Shown here in pieces: positions 8,295 through 18,164 of a stretch of DNA of 64,000 nucleotides. Source of the DNA: Roseburia porci (GTDB lineage Bacteria > Bacillota > Clostridia > Lachnospirales > Lachnospiraceae). The DNA is taken from NCBI RefSeq assembly GCF_009695765.1, contig NZ_VUNI01000002.1, forward strand, positions 62,001-126,000, given 5' to 3'. The position numbers and the translations under genes were made by a program. Every line of letters starts with the position of its first letter. Positions within the stretch are counted from its first letter, which is position 1. The notes under the pieces were generated by a model. That model was given only the letters and a program-made list of their open reading frames with translations, did not search any database and had not been told where the DNA came from.

Positions 8295-9893
8295 ATGGAA
8301 ACAGTAAAATTTGAAGAACTCGATCTTTATCCACAGATTTTAAGAGCAATCAAGGAAATGGGTTTTGAAGAGGCAACTCCGATCCAGAGCCAGGCAATTC
8401 CTGCAGTGATCAGTGGAGCGGATGTACTCGGACAGGCACAGACAGGAACCGGTAAGACCGCTTCTTTTGGAATTCCGCTTCTTATGAAAGTAGATCCAAA
8501 TAATAAGAAAACACAGGCGATCGTATTATCACCGACCAGAGAGCTTGCAATCCAGGTAGCTGAGGAAATCCGCAAATTTTCCAAATATATGCATGGAGTC
8601 AAGGTTTTGTGCGTATACGGCGGACAGGATATCGGAAGACAGATCAAAGCCTTAAAGGGTGGAGCACAGATCATTATCGGAACACCAGGACGTGTGATGG
8701 ATCATCTGAGAAGAAGAACGATCCGTTGCGATGAAGTCAACACGATCGTGCTTGATGAAGCAGATGAAATGTTAAATATGGGATTCCGAGAGGACATCGA
8801 GACCATTCTTGAATACATTCCGGAAGAGGGAAGACAGACGGTTCTTTTCTCTGCAACAATGCCGAAGCCGATCCTTGATATCACAAGAAAATACCAGAAG
8901 GATGCGGTGCGGATCAAGATCACGAAAAAGGAACTTACTGTTCCGAATATCGAGCAGTATTATTATGATGTCAGACGACATGACAAGCTGGACGTTTTAA
9001 CACGTCTTCTCGATTATTATTCACCGAAGCTTTCTCTGGTATTCTGTAATACCAAACGTATGGTAGATGAACTTGCATCAGAGCTTCAGGCACGTGGATA
9101 TATGGCAGAAGGACTTCACGGAGACATGAAGCAGCAGCAGCGTGACCGCGTGATGCGCAATTTCCGTAATGGAAAGACAGAGATCCTGATTGCAACCGAC
9201 GTGGCTGCGAGAGGAATCGACGTAGATGATGTAGAAGCCGTATTCAATTATGACCTTCCACAGGATGATGAATATTATGTACATCGTATCGGAAGAACCG
9301 GTCGTGCGGGCCGTACGGGACGTGCCTTTAACTTCGTAAAAGGAAAAGAAGTATACAAACTCAAAGATATCATGAGATACTGTAAGACCAAGATCAAAGC
9401 ACAGCCGATCCCGTCTTCGGATGATGTTGCACAGATCAAGGCAGAAAAGATCATGGAAGAGATCGGTGAGATCATTGAGGCAGGCGGACTGCGTGACATG
9501 ATCGACATCATCGAGCAGCAGGTCAATAATTCGGATTACACTGCCATGGATATTGCCGCTGCATTTTTAAAACAGGCCATCGGAGGCGTGGAATTATCGA
9601 AAAATGACGGAGATTATGAGACCGCAGACTTTGGAGATACCGGAGCTGAGGAAGGCATGGTACGTCTTTTCATCAATATCGGTAAGAACCAGAAGATCCG
9701 TCCTGGAGACATTCTTGGAGCGGTTGCCGGAGAGGCCAAGATTCCTGGCAAAATGGTTGGCGCGATCGACATGTACGACAACTATACATTCGTCGAAGTT
9801 CCGGATGAATACGCAAAAGTGGTTCTGCGTGCAATGAAAAATGCAAAGATCAAAGGAAAATCCATCAATGTGGAGCCTGCAAACCGTAAGTAA
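8295..9893 (+). CDS. DEAD-box ATP-dependent RNA helicase (CshA/DeaD/DbpA type)
   Basis: 532 aa. Unwinds RNA duplexes for ribosome assembly and RNA decay. Motifs in order: Q-motif with TPIQSQAIP, motif I AQTGTGKT (about 50), motif Ia PTRELAIQ, DEAD (about 155), SAT (LFSATMP), then RecA2 with VFCNTKR, ATDVAARGID and HRIGRTGRAGRTG. A C-terminal DbpA-like RNA-binding domain is seen from about 455 (RLFINIGKNQKIRPGDILGA), which places it with DbpA/DeaD proteins that target structured RNA. It has its own terminators before and after and so is probably monocistronic. Confidence 0.95.
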   Translation: METVKFEELDLYPQILRAIKEMGFEEATPIQSQAIPAVISGADVLGQAQTGTGKTASFGIPLLMKVDPNNKKTQAIVLSPTRELAIQVAEEIRKFSKYMHGVKVLCVYGGQDIGRQIKALKGGAQIIIGTPGRVMDHLRRRTIRCDEVNTIVLDEADEMLNMGFREDIETILEYIPEEGRQTVLFSATMPKPILDITRKYQKDAVRIKITKKELTVPNIEQYYYDVRRHDKLDVLTRLLDYYSPKLSLVFCNTKRMVDELASELQARGYMAEGLHGDMKQQQRDRVMRNFRNGKTEILIATDVAARGIDVDDVEAVFNYDLPQDDEYYVHRIGRTGRAGRTGRAFNFVKGKEVYKLKDIMRYCKTKIKAQPIPSSDDVAQIKAEKIMEEIGEIIEAGGLRDMIDIIEQQVNNSDYTAMDIAAAFLKQAIGGVELSKNDGDYETADFGDTGAEEGMVRLFINIGKNQKIRPGDILGAVAGEAKIPGKMVGAIDMYDNYTFVEVPDEYAKVVLRAMKNAKIKGKSINVEPANRK

Positions 9894-9942
9894 ATTATAA
9901 ATCTTAAAAAAGTCTTAATGAGTTACCTGATTGGAAATTCAT

Positions 9943-10001
9943 AAAAAAACCGCTACAATGTATTTATGATGAATTCATAAAAATACAGGCAGCGGTTTTT
10001 T
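9943..10001. terminator. Long bidirectional terminator hairpin
   Basis: AAAAAACCGCT pairs with AGCGGTTTTTT around an AT-rich insert that itself can fold (TGTATTT with AAAATACA). It separates the helicase gene from the two-component operon. Confidence 0.8.
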
Positions 10002-10038
10002 ACTGCAAAAAAGCCTGTAAAACCTCCGGAGGAAAGTT

Positions 10039-10737
10039 ATGTATAATATTTTAGTTTGCGATGATGAAAGGGATATCGTGTCTGCGCTTGACATTTACCT
10101 GACAAGTGACGGATACCGTGTTTTTAAAGCATATAACGGAAAGGAAGCCCTGGAATATATCCGTACGGAAAATATCCATCTGGTGCTCATGGATATCATG
10201 ATGCCTGAGATGGATGGAATCCAGACCATGGTAAAGATTCGGGAATTATCGAATGTTCCGGTGATTCTTCTGACTGCAAAGAGTGAAGATACCGACAAAG
10301 TGCTCGGACTTATGGTTGGAGCGGATGATTACATTACCAAACCGTTTAACCCGGTAGAGATGCAGGCGAGAGTGAAATCACAGCTCAGACGCTACATGCA
10401 GCTTGGAAGCGGGAATGACACGGGAAGTAAGCTTGTGATCGGCGGAATCGAACTGGATGACAAATCCAAGGAAGTCACGCTGGATGGAGAAAAGGTCAAC
10501 CTTACAAGAACCGAGTATGATATTTTAAAGCTCTTAATGGAACATCCGGGGCAGGTATACTCTCCGAATGAAATCTATGAAAAAGTCTGGAAGGATAACC
10601 CTTATGGCACAGAAAACACGGTTGCTGTACATATCCGTCATCTTCGCGAAAAAGTAGAGTATAACCCTGCGGAACCGAGATACTTAAAGGTTGTCTGGGG
10701 CCGTGGTTATAAGATGGAGGGAGAAAACCATGATTAA
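10039..10737 (+). CDS. OmpR/PhoB-family response regulator (VanR-like)
   Basis: 232 aa. N-terminal receiver domain with the acidic pair CDDE (residues 7-10), phosphoacceptor Asp52 in LMDIMMP and Lys in TAKSED region; C-terminal winged helix (about 130-230) with the family end RGYKMEG. A good GGAGGA site precedes the ATG. It overlaps the sensor kinase gene by 8 nt, so the pair is coupled. The target genes are unknown; the nearby ABC exporter and AraC gene are candidates only by position. Confidence 0.95.
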   Translation: MYNILVCDDERDIVSALDIYLTSDGYRVFKAYNGKEALEYIRTENIHLVLMDIMMPEMDGIQTMVKIRELSNVPVILLTAKSEDTDKVLGLMVGADDYITKPFNPVEMQARVKSQLRRYMQLGSGNDTGSKLVIGGIELDDKSKEVTLDGEKVNLTRTEYDILKLLMEHPGQVYSPNEIYEKVWKDNPYGTENTVAVHIRHLREKVEYNPAEPRYLKVVWGRGYKMEGENHD

Positions 10738-13153
10738 ACTGACCCATAAACCATGGGCAAAATTCATTGCTGTTATCGTCTGCATTCTGAGCGGGATTGT
10801 AATGATTGCGAGCCTGGCTGGAATCGTAACATATTATGCGGCCATAGACAGATCCACATCCGGAGCAGACAGTTTTACATCCGGGTCAAGAGAAGAAATG
10901 ACAGATATGGTATATGCTAATCTGTCGGGCAATTATGCGGCATATATGCTGGAGAGTCTTTCGAATGATAATTATGATGCACTGGACGGAGGCAATCTGC
11001 TGTATTCGGTCGTAAAAGTTCCGGCCGGCGATACGGATGCATCAAAAGGAGAACAGGTTTACAGCAATAACAACTATGATGTAAACCCGGACAATTATGA
11101 TTATGTATTCAGTGGACCATCAACAGAAGCACACAATGTGCAGTATTATTATTCAACGCGGTCATTGTGTGAAGCGATGTTCTATCATGCGGATACTTAT
11201 GAGACAGATACGTCCTATGTTTCCATGATTCTGGATGGCTATGTATTTGACTATGAAGCTGGAAAAATGTATGCAAAATGCGGAGATACCTACGTGCTGC
11301 TGCACAGCATTCAGGTGGATACGCAGGAGAGTTATGTTGAATATGTGTGGGATGACAACAAACAGGCTTATTATTCCACTTATAATGATGAAAAACTGGA
11401 TGCGTCTGCATATGATACATGGATCGGGGTCAGCATGGAAGACAGCGAATATGTTGAGCCAGGACATCAGAGTACTTCGACGAATCACGAACTTCTTTTT
11501 GCAAAATCCTCAGATATTCAGGGTGAGATCTGGGAGCTCAGTGCGGATAAATATGTACTGGATGGAGATGTGTTAGAATATGAGGAACAACCGACAGTAC
11601 AGCCGATGTATTATGTATACATGAAGGTAAAAGATGTGCCACAGGCAGGACTTACCATGAATAATGGACTTACCGATTATTATACACAGGCGTCTGATGT
11701 GATCAATAGATTAAACTGGTTCTGGAATCATATGGTCGTTTTCCAGATTGTATCGTTGCTTCTCTTTGTGGCATCGCTTGTCTTTCTGAGTTTTGGAGCC
11801 GGACACCGCAGTACGGATGAAGACATCCATCTGCGTGGGATTGACCGTTTCCCGTATGAGATCTACACCGTTCTTGTGGCACTTGGAATCGGAGGCGGCA
11901 TAACAGGAAATATTGCGTTATTCATGACCGCGCTTGGCCGTATGGATCAGACACTGTTTGTTATTCTGGAATTTGAGATTGCTGTTCTCTGGATGGCACT
12001 GTTTCTTGCCTTTTATTTAAGCACGGCAGTCCGTCTGAAAAACCATTGTTTCTGGCGTTATACACTGATTCATTACATCTTTCTGCCGGTGCGAAAGCTT
12101 TTACACTGGCTTGGCGTTTCCGTAAAAAAGATCCGACAGGCAGCGAAGGAAAATGTGTCACTTGTATGGAAAATGGAACTGATTCTGCTTGGCATATATC
12201 TGGTGGGAATCTTTTTCATTGTTGTGACCGGCTATGCTCCGGGTGTAGAGATCGTTTTGTTTACGCTGTTTATGATCGTATCTGCGGTGGTTACTCTCTG
12301 GGCAGCACTTCAGATGAACCGCCTGAAGGAAGGTGGAAAACGTATCGCCCAGGGTGATTACAGCCAGCCGATTGATACGGATAACATGTTCTGGGAATTC
12401 AAAAAACATGCAGAAAATATCAATGAAGTCGGAAATGGAATCTCTCTTGCAGTCGATGCAAGGATGAAGAGCGAGCATTTTAAAACGGAACTGATTACAA
12501 ACGTCTCCCATGACATCAAAACTCCGCTGACTTCGATCATCAATTATGCGGATCTGATCAAAAAAGAGCAGTTTGATGATCCGAAGCTTGATGAATATAT
12601 CGATGTACTCGACCGCCAGTCTGCGAGATTAAAGAAGCTGATCGAGGATCTGATGGAGGCATCCAAGGCATCCACAGGAAACCTTCCGGTGCATCTGGAG
12701 AAATTCGATGCGAGTGTCATGCTGACGCAGGTCGTTGGCGAGTTTGAGGAACGTACGCAGGCGAATCATCTGGACCTGATCGTTTCCGGACCGGAAAAGC
12801 CGGTGTATATCCTGGCAGACGGACGCCATCTCTGGAGAGTATTTGACAATCTGATGAGCAATATCTGCAAATATGCGCAGCCTGGAACCCGCGTATACAT
12901 TAATCTCGAGCAGGTAAAACAGGATGTTGTCATCACATTCCGCAATATTTCCAGATATCAGCTCAACATTACAAGCGAAGAGCTGATGGAGCGTTTTGTA
13001 AGAGGCGACAGCTCAAGAAATACCGAAGGAAACGGTCTTGGACTTTCCATCGCGCAAAGTCTGACAACGCTCATGAACGGAACCATGCGTCTCGAGGTCG
13101 ACGGCGATCTGTTTAAAGTCATTCTGACCTTTGCACAGCTTATGGATGAGTAG
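10730..13153 (+). CDS. Sensor histidine kinase with large extracytoplasmic domain
   Basis: 807 aa. TM1 at about 12-34, a large extracytoplasmic region to about residue 330, then a cluster of about five further membrane segments, a short HAMP-like stretch (GGKRIAQGDYSQPIDT), a HisKA domain with the phosphoacceptor in NVSHDIKTPLTS (about residue 594) and an HATPase domain with the N box (DNLMSNICKYA) and GLGLSIAQ. The ATG at 10730 inside the end of the response-regulator gene is chosen because GGAGGGAG lies just upstream; longer in-frame starts would overlap the regulator deeply. The sensed signal is unknown. The gene ends 14 bp inside the convergent AraC gene. Confidence 0.93.
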   Translation: MIKLTHKPWAKFIAVIVCILSGIVMIASLAGIVTYYAAIDRSTSGADSFTSGSREEMTDMVYANLSGNYAAYMLESLSNDNYDALDGGNLLYSVVKVPAGDTDASKGEQVYSNNNYDVNPDNYDYVFSGPSTEAHNVQYYYSTRSLCEAMFYHADTYETDTSYVSMILDGYVFDYEAGKMYAKCGDTYVLLHSIQVDTQESYVEYVWDDNKQAYYSTYNDEKLDASAYDTWIGVSMEDSEYVEPGHQSTSTNHELLFAKSSDIQGEIWELSADKYVLDGDVLEYEEQPTVQPMYYVYMKVKDVPQAGLTMNNGLTDYYTQASDVINRLNWFWNHMVVFQIVSLLLFVASLVFLSFGAGHRSTDEDIHLRGIDRFPYEIYTVLVALGIGGGITGNIALFMTALGRMDQTLFVILEFEIAVLWMALFLAFYLSTAVRLKNHCFWRYTLIHYIFLPVRKLLHWLGVSVKKIRQAAKENVSLVWKMELILLGIYLVGIFFIVVTGYAPGVEIVLFTLFMIVSAVVTLWAALQMNRLKEGGKRIAQGDYSQPIDTDNMFWEFKKHAENINEVGNGISLAVDARMKSEHFKTELITNVSHDIKTPLTSIINYADLIKKEQFDDPKLDEYIDVLDRQSARLKKLIEDLMEASKASTGNLPVHLEKFDASVMLTQVVGEFEERTQANHLDLIVSGPEKPVYILADGRHLWRVFDNLMSNICKYAQPGTRVYINLEQVKQDVVITFRNISRYQLNITSEELMERFVRGDSSRNTEGNGLGLSIAQSLTTLMNGTMRLEVDGDLFKVILTFAQLMDE

Positions 13154-14021
13154 TCTGGTGCTTCAGACGGAACTGCTTCGGTGTGGTGTCGTAACGTTTT
13201 TTAAAAGAGCGGATCAGATGGCTGCAATCCGCAAAACCTGTTTCTGTTGCGATAAAGCTCAGATCATAATCCGTAAATAAAAGCAGGTTTTCCACCTTGT
13301 TCAGCCGCACAAATTCAATGTATTGTTTACAGCTCTGACCATAGTGTTTATGGAAGAGCCGGGCAAAGTAGGAGTAGCTCATATGATAGGTATGGGCTAA
13401 CTCCTCGACATTGATATTTTCCTGCGAATGTTCATCAATATAGACAAGTACGTCCTGAATCGTCAGTTCCTCAGACTCTGAAATCTTCTCAGGACCAAAC
13501 TGAATTCCTTCGTTATGCCAGATACGGAGGATTTTTACAATCAGCATGGAGAACATCGAATAGACATATGCGTTGTATCCATATCTTTTTTCCTGCACTT
13601 CTTTTAGAATTTCCATAAAAAATGAATCAAAATCAAGCTCGGGAATATCATTTCCATGAAAAAGAACCGGAGGAAGCTCCATATTTGCAATTTTATGAAA
13701 AGCAAAATTCAGGTTTGGAAGGTAACTTCCATTCAACTGGATCTTGTTTAAGTTGAATTTGCAGCAGATATAACGGTAAGGTTCTGTGGTATCCGCATAG
13801 ATGGAGTGGATGGACTGGGGTGGAAACAGAATAAAGGAGCCGGTGGGAAGTTCATAGGTCCCATCATTGCAGCTTACCGTCGCAGATCCCTCCTGCATGT
13901 AGATGATTTCCAGGAAATAATGCCAGTGTGATTCAATAGGCTGTTCATAATAGCCGGTGCCACAGAAAAATGCTTCGATCGGTGAGCGGAGCATATCGCT
14001 GTATTCAAATAATTTTTCCAT
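13140..14021 (-). CDS. AraC-family transcriptional regulator with cupin sensor domain
   Basis: 293 aa. N-terminal cupin-like sugar/ligand-binding barrel (HWHYFLEIIYMQEGSA, LPTGSFILFPP) over about residues 20-110 and a C-terminal double helix-turn-helix AraC domain (about 190-290; EELAHTYHMSYSYFARLFHKHYG then TGFADCSHLIRSFKK). It is divergent from the ABC exporter pair with a 115-bp AT-rich gap that must hold both promoters, so it is a likely local regulator of that exporter. The 3' end overlaps the histidine kinase gene by 14 bp in convergent orientation. Confidence 0.93.
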   Translation of the reverse strand: MEKLFEYSDMLRSPIEAFFCGTGYYEQPIESHWHYFLEIIYMQEGSATVSCNDGTYELPTGSFILFPPQSIHSIYADTTEPYRYICCKFNLNKIQLNGSYLPNLNFAFHKIANMELPPVLFHGNDIPELDFDSFFMEILKEVQEKRYGYNAYVYSMFSMLIVKILRIWHNEGIQFGPEKISESEELTIQDVLVYIDEHSQENINVEELAHTYHMSYSYFARLFHKHYGQSCKQYIEFVRLNKVENLLLFTDYDLSFIATETGFADCSHLIRSFKKRYDTTPKQFRLKHQTTHP

Positions 14022-14136
14022 AAAAACCCCCTGATTAGAATAGAAACGTTCAATTTTTGTATAATCGAATTATATCATACCCGTTATAGAATTGATACAA
14101 TATCGAAAATGTTTGAGACAGAGGGGGATAAACAGA

Positions 14137-15927
14137 ATGAAACAGACAAAAACGCAGCAATTCCCTAAGACAAAGCTTGCATGGCTATGGGAAAATATGC
14201 AGGGAACGAGGGGCATCTACATTGTTGGAATGCTTGGCACGATTGTATACAATGTACTGCAGCTGACCGTTCCATATTATTCAGGAAAGATCGTGGATAT
14301 TTTCCTGACGGGGGAAAACGCCCGGGAGAATATGAGAACGAATAGCGATTTGTTCTATAAATTGCTGATCGCGATGGTGGGATTCACATTTCTTCGGACC
14401 ATTATCGTATATCTCGATTGTATGATCTATGAACATGTATCACAGACCGTTCTCTATCGCGTTCGAAATTATCTGTATAATAAGATTGAGCGTCAGGATA
14501 TGACCTTTTACAGCACGTACCGCACAGGTGATCTGATGACGCGGGTGACGGGGGATCTTGATGCAGTGCGGCATATGGTGGCATGGGTCATCCGAATGGT
14601 GATCGAATCCTTTTCCCTGTTTGGCGCGGCTGCGATCTTCTTTTTGTACATTAACTGGAAGATGGCATTGTGTCTGCTTGTGATCTCGCCATTTGTTTTC
14701 TGGATTATTTACCTGTTTAAGAATAAGGTTGCACCGATGCATGCGCTGCTCCGTGAAAAGCTGGCACAGATGAATACCTATGCGCAGGAGAATATTTCCG
14801 GAAACCGTGTGGTAAAGGCATTTGCAAGAGAAGATTATGAGATTCAGAAGTTTGATAAAGCCAATAAGGATTATGCAGAGACCAATAAAGCAACGGGAAT
14901 GGTATGGCTGAAATTTTATCCATACGTGGAAAGTATCGCGAATCTGATGCCGGTTGTTATGCTGGCAGTCGGCGGCGTTTTTCTGATCAGGGGACAGCTG
15001 ACAATGGGTGAATATGTTGCATTTTCCGGCCTGATCTGGGCAATTGCGAACCCGATGCGTCAGATGGGCAATATTATGAATGAATTTCAGAGATTTTCAG
15101 CTGCATCCCAGAAAGTCATGGAGATCTATTATTCCGAGCCAAAGATCAAAGATGCGAAAGATGCAGTCGCTCATCCAGAGCGTTTTGAAGGGAAGATCGA
15201 GTTTGAGGATGTTTCTTTTCAGTATGAAGATGGAGATCTTCCAGTACTTCATGATATTAATTTTACCGTGGAACCGAATGAGATCGTTGCGATCATGGGC
15301 GAGACCGGGTGCGGCAAGACTTCACTGATCCACCTGATTCCGAGATTTTATGAGCCGACCAAAGGTCAGATACGCATCGACGGAATCCCAATCGGGAAGC
15401 TGAAGCTTGCCGATCTGCGTAAAAATATCGGTCTTGCGACACAGGATGTACTTCTTTATTCGGATACGATCGAGGGTAACATTGCCTACGGAGACAGCAC
15501 GATCAATCTGGACGAGGTCATGAAATTTGCAAAATATTCCGCAGCTTCTGATTTTATCAGTAAGATGCCGGAGGGATACGATACGATCGTCGGTGAACGC
15601 GGCGTCGGACTTTCCGGAGGACAGAAACAGCGAATTTCACTCGCGCGTGCGCTGGCGGTAAAACCTTCCATTCTGATCCTCGATGATACGACATCGGCAG
15701 TTGATATGGAGACCGAAAAACAGATCCAGCAGTCGTTACGGGAGCTTGATTTCCCGTGCACAAAGATCATTATCGCACAGAGGATCTCAACGACAAAGGC
15801 TGCAGATAAGATACTCGTGCTTCAGGATGGATATATCCGTGAAGCCGGTACACATGAAGAACTGCTCGCCAAAAAAGGATATTATTATGAACTGGTCAAA
15901 TTGCAGACCGGCGCAGAAGAGTTGTAA
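14137..15927 (+). CDS. ABC exporter half-transporter A (degenerate-site subunit)
   Basis: 596 aa: six-helix membrane domain (about 25-320) plus ATPase domain (about 350-590). Walker A is GETGCGKTS and the signature is a perfect LSGGQ, but the Walker B end is ILDDTTS (Asp where the catalytic Glu normally sits) and the switch His is Gln (IIAQRIST). This is the pattern of the subunit that contributes the degenerate site in heterodimeric exporters such as BmrCD or TM287/288. The ATG at 14137 is chosen for the GAGGGGG site upstream. It forms an operon with the next gene (12-nt gap). Substrate unknown; drugs, peptides or lipids are all possible. Confidence 0.93.
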   Translation: MKQTKTQQFPKTKLAWLWENMQGTRGIYIVGMLGTIVYNVLQLTVPYYSGKIVDIFLTGENARENMRTNSDLFYKLLIAMVGFTFLRTIIVYLDCMIYEHVSQTVLYRVRNYLYNKIERQDMTFYSTYRTGDLMTRVTGDLDAVRHMVAWVIRMVIESFSLFGAAAIFFLYINWKMALCLLVISPFVFWIIYLFKNKVAPMHALLREKLAQMNTYAQENISGNRVVKAFAREDYEIQKFDKANKDYAETNKATGMVWLKFYPYVESIANLMPVVMLAVGGVFLIRGQLTMGEYVAFSGLIWAIANPMRQMGNIMNEFQRFSAASQKVMEIYYSEPKIKDAKDAVAHPERFEGKIEFEDVSFQYEDGDLPVLHDINFTVEPNEIVAIMGETGCGKTSLIHLIPRFYEPTKGQIRIDGIPIGKLKLADLRKNIGLATQDVLLYSDTIEGNIAYGDSTINLDEVMKFAKYSAASDFISKMPEGYDTIVGERGVGLSGGQKQRISLARALAVKPSILILDDTTSAVDMETEKQIQQSLRELDFPCTKIIIAQRISTTKAADKILVLQDGYIREAGTHEELLAKKGYYYELVKLQTGAEEL

Positions 15928-15939
15928 GGGGGTGGGAAT

Positions 15940-17727
15940 ATGGCAAAGAATACGTATAAACAGGATGAAGCGTTAGAAGAACCGTTTGACATCAAACATC
16001 TGCTCCGGGCTTCTTCCTATATCAAAAAATACATGAAGCGCATGATACTTGCGATTGTTCTGAGTGGAATCGGTGGTGCGTTTGGATATATCGCACCAAT
16101 GATCATCCAGAGGGCACTTGATATTGCGATTCCGGATAAAAATATGCAGTTATTATTTACGCTTGTCGGCGTGCTGATCGGCATTTATGTGGTCAGCGTC
16201 GTGTTCACCACGATCCGGAGCCGGATCATGGTTGACGTCAGTCAGAATATTATTTACGATATACGAAAAGACCTGTTTGAGCATTTGCAGGAACTTCCAT
16301 TCCAGTATTATGATGACAGACCACACGGCAAAATTCTGATCCGTGTTGTCAATTATGTGAATTCGGTTTCGGATATGCTTTCCAACGGACTGATCAATAT
16401 TGTTCTGGAATGCTTCAACCTGTTATTTATCGTGATTTTCATGTTCATGGTAGATGTTCAGATGGCGCTCGTCGTATTGTGCGGAGTTCCGGTTCTGGCA
16501 GTTTTCATGTTCTGGATCAAGAATAAGCAGAGAAAAGCATGGCAGGCGGTATCCAATAAGAACTCCAACCTCAATGCATATCTTCAGGAGAATATTGTAG
16601 GGGCAAGGATCACACAGATTTTTGCAAGAGAAGACGAAAATGCAGAGATATTCGATGAGCTTTCCAAAGACTGCAGACGCACATGGAATACAGCGGTACG
16701 TTACTCAAACCTTGTCTGGCCTGGAATTGATTCCATTTCGGTCTGTGTCCGGGCGGCAATCTTCCTGTTTGGACTTGTGATCTTTGGACAGGGCAATAAA
16801 TCCCTTGGTACGATTGTGGCTATCTCAAGCTATGCTTCCTACTTCTGGCAGCCGATCATGAACCTGGGCAATATTTTTAACAACTTTATCAACAATATTG
16901 CTTATCTGGAGCGAATCTTTGAGACGATCGATGAGCCGGTAACTGTAAAGGATGCCGAAGATGCGGTTCCAATGCCAAAGATTCGCGGAAAAGTGACCTT
17001 TGATCATGTACAATTTGCGTATGATGATACCAAGACCATTTTAAAAGACGTTTCCTTCACGGTAAATCCGGGTGAAAGCGTAGCGCTTGTCGGCCCGACC
17101 GGAGCCGGAAAAAGCACGATTGTAAACCTGATCTCCAGATTTTACAATGTAAATGGAGGACGCGTGCTGATCGACGATCAGGATATCTCCAGGGTTACGA
17201 TCCATTCCCTTCGTTCCCAGATGGGAATCATGATGCAGGACAGCTTTATTTTTTCCGGAACGATCGAGGATAATATCCGTTATGGAAAACTGGATGCAAC
17301 AAGGGAAGAGATCGTAAAAGCAAGTAAGATCGTCTGTGCGGATGAATTTATTACAAAGATGAAAGACGGATACGATACCGAGGTGCGCGAGCGAGGTTCC
17401 ATGTTAAGCCAGGGACAAAAACAGCTGATCTCGTTTGCGAGAACGCTTCTTTCTGACCCGGCTGTTCTGATCCTGGATGAGGCAACATCCAGCATTGATG
17501 TTCAGACAGAAAAAGCACTGCAGACAGGTCTGAATGCAATGCTTGAAGGAAGGACATCCTTTATTATTGCACACCGGCTTTCTACGATCCGAAACTGCGA
17601 TAAGATCATGTATATTGATGCGGGCGGAATCATGGAAACAGGAACGCATGAAGAACTCATGGCAAAGAAAGGTTATTATTACAGATTATATACGGCTCAG
17701 TTGGATGACATCCAGACAGCGGGCTGA
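15940..17727 (+). CDS. ABC exporter half-transporter B (catalytic-site subunit)
   Basis: 595 aa, same layout as its partner: six membrane helices (about 30-330) then an ATPase domain (about 355-590). Walker A GPTGAGKST, Walker B ILDEATSS with the catalytic Glu, and switch His (IIAHRLST) are intact, whereas the signature is LSQGQ instead of LSGGQ. Paired with subunit A this yields one consensus ATP site (B Walker motifs with A signature) and one degenerate site, which strongly supports a heterodimer. An AAGGGGGTGGG site precedes the ATG. Confidence 0.94.
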   Translation: MAKNTYKQDEALEEPFDIKHLLRASSYIKKYMKRMILAIVLSGIGGAFGYIAPMIIQRALDIAIPDKNMQLLFTLVGVLIGIYVVSVVFTTIRSRIMVDVSQNIIYDIRKDLFEHLQELPFQYYDDRPHGKILIRVVNYVNSVSDMLSNGLINIVLECFNLLFIVIFMFMVDVQMALVVLCGVPVLAVFMFWIKNKQRKAWQAVSNKNSNLNAYLQENIVGARITQIFAREDENAEIFDELSKDCRRTWNTAVRYSNLVWPGIDSISVCVRAAIFLFGLVIFGQGNKSLGTIVAISSYASYFWQPIMNLGNIFNNFINNIAYLERIFETIDEPVTVKDAEDAVPMPKIRGKVTFDHVQFAYDDTKTILKDVSFTVNPGESVALVGPTGAGKSTIVNLISRFYNVNGGRVLIDDQDISRVTIHSLRSQMGIMMQDSFIFSGTIEDNIRYGKLDATREEIVKASKIVCADEFITKMKDGYDTEVRERGSMLSQGQKQLISFARTLLSDPAVLILDEATSSIDVQTEKALQTGLNAMLEGRTSFIIAHRLSTIRNCDKIMYIDAGGIMETGTHEELMAKKGYYYRLYTAQLDDIQTAG

Positions 17728-17743
17728 AATTTGGAGGTAAGGT

Positions 17744-18124
17744 ATGGCAGCAAAGCAGACAATTCTTTTATTTCATGTATCAACAGAAAAGGAACAGAAG
17801 ATCCGGGAAATGTGCAAAACACTTGGAATCGAAGTACAGACTGTGGATAAAAAGGATTATGCGAAAAAGCTTGGATACCTTGCCGGAATCGCAGGATTCA
17901 AAAAGGAGAATGCCATTTATCAGGGAACTGAGCTTCCTGCTGAAATGCTGGTATTCTCCGGAATGGATTCCGATCAGGTGGATGTTTTCTTAAAAACATA
18001 TCGGGAGTCTCATCTTGCCCCGATCGGATGCAAGGCAATCCTGACTCCTGATAATGTATTCTGGACTGCAGATCAGCTTTTCCGCGAGCTTCTGCAGGAG
18101 CATATGTTTTTTACAAAAAGGTAG
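17744..18124 (+). CDS. DUF3783 family protein
   Basis: 126 aa, soluble. The sequence (ILLFHVSTEKEQKIREMC, LVFSGMDSDQVDVFLKTY, APIGCKAILTPDN) fits the DUF3783 family found in Clostridia, whose function is not known. It follows the exporter by 16 nt with a GGAGGTAAGGT site and may be part of that operon by read-through. Nothing points to a specific activity. Confidence 0.8.
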   Translation: MAAKQTILLFHVSTEKEQKIREMCKTLGIEVQTVDKKDYAKKLGYLAGIAGFKKENAIYQGTELPAEMLVFSGMDSDQVDVFLKTYRESHLAPIGCKAILTPDNVFWTADQLFRELLQEHMFFTKR

Positions 18125-18164
18125 GCGGGTTGTTTACGATCGTTTTTACAAAGAGGTCAGAGGC

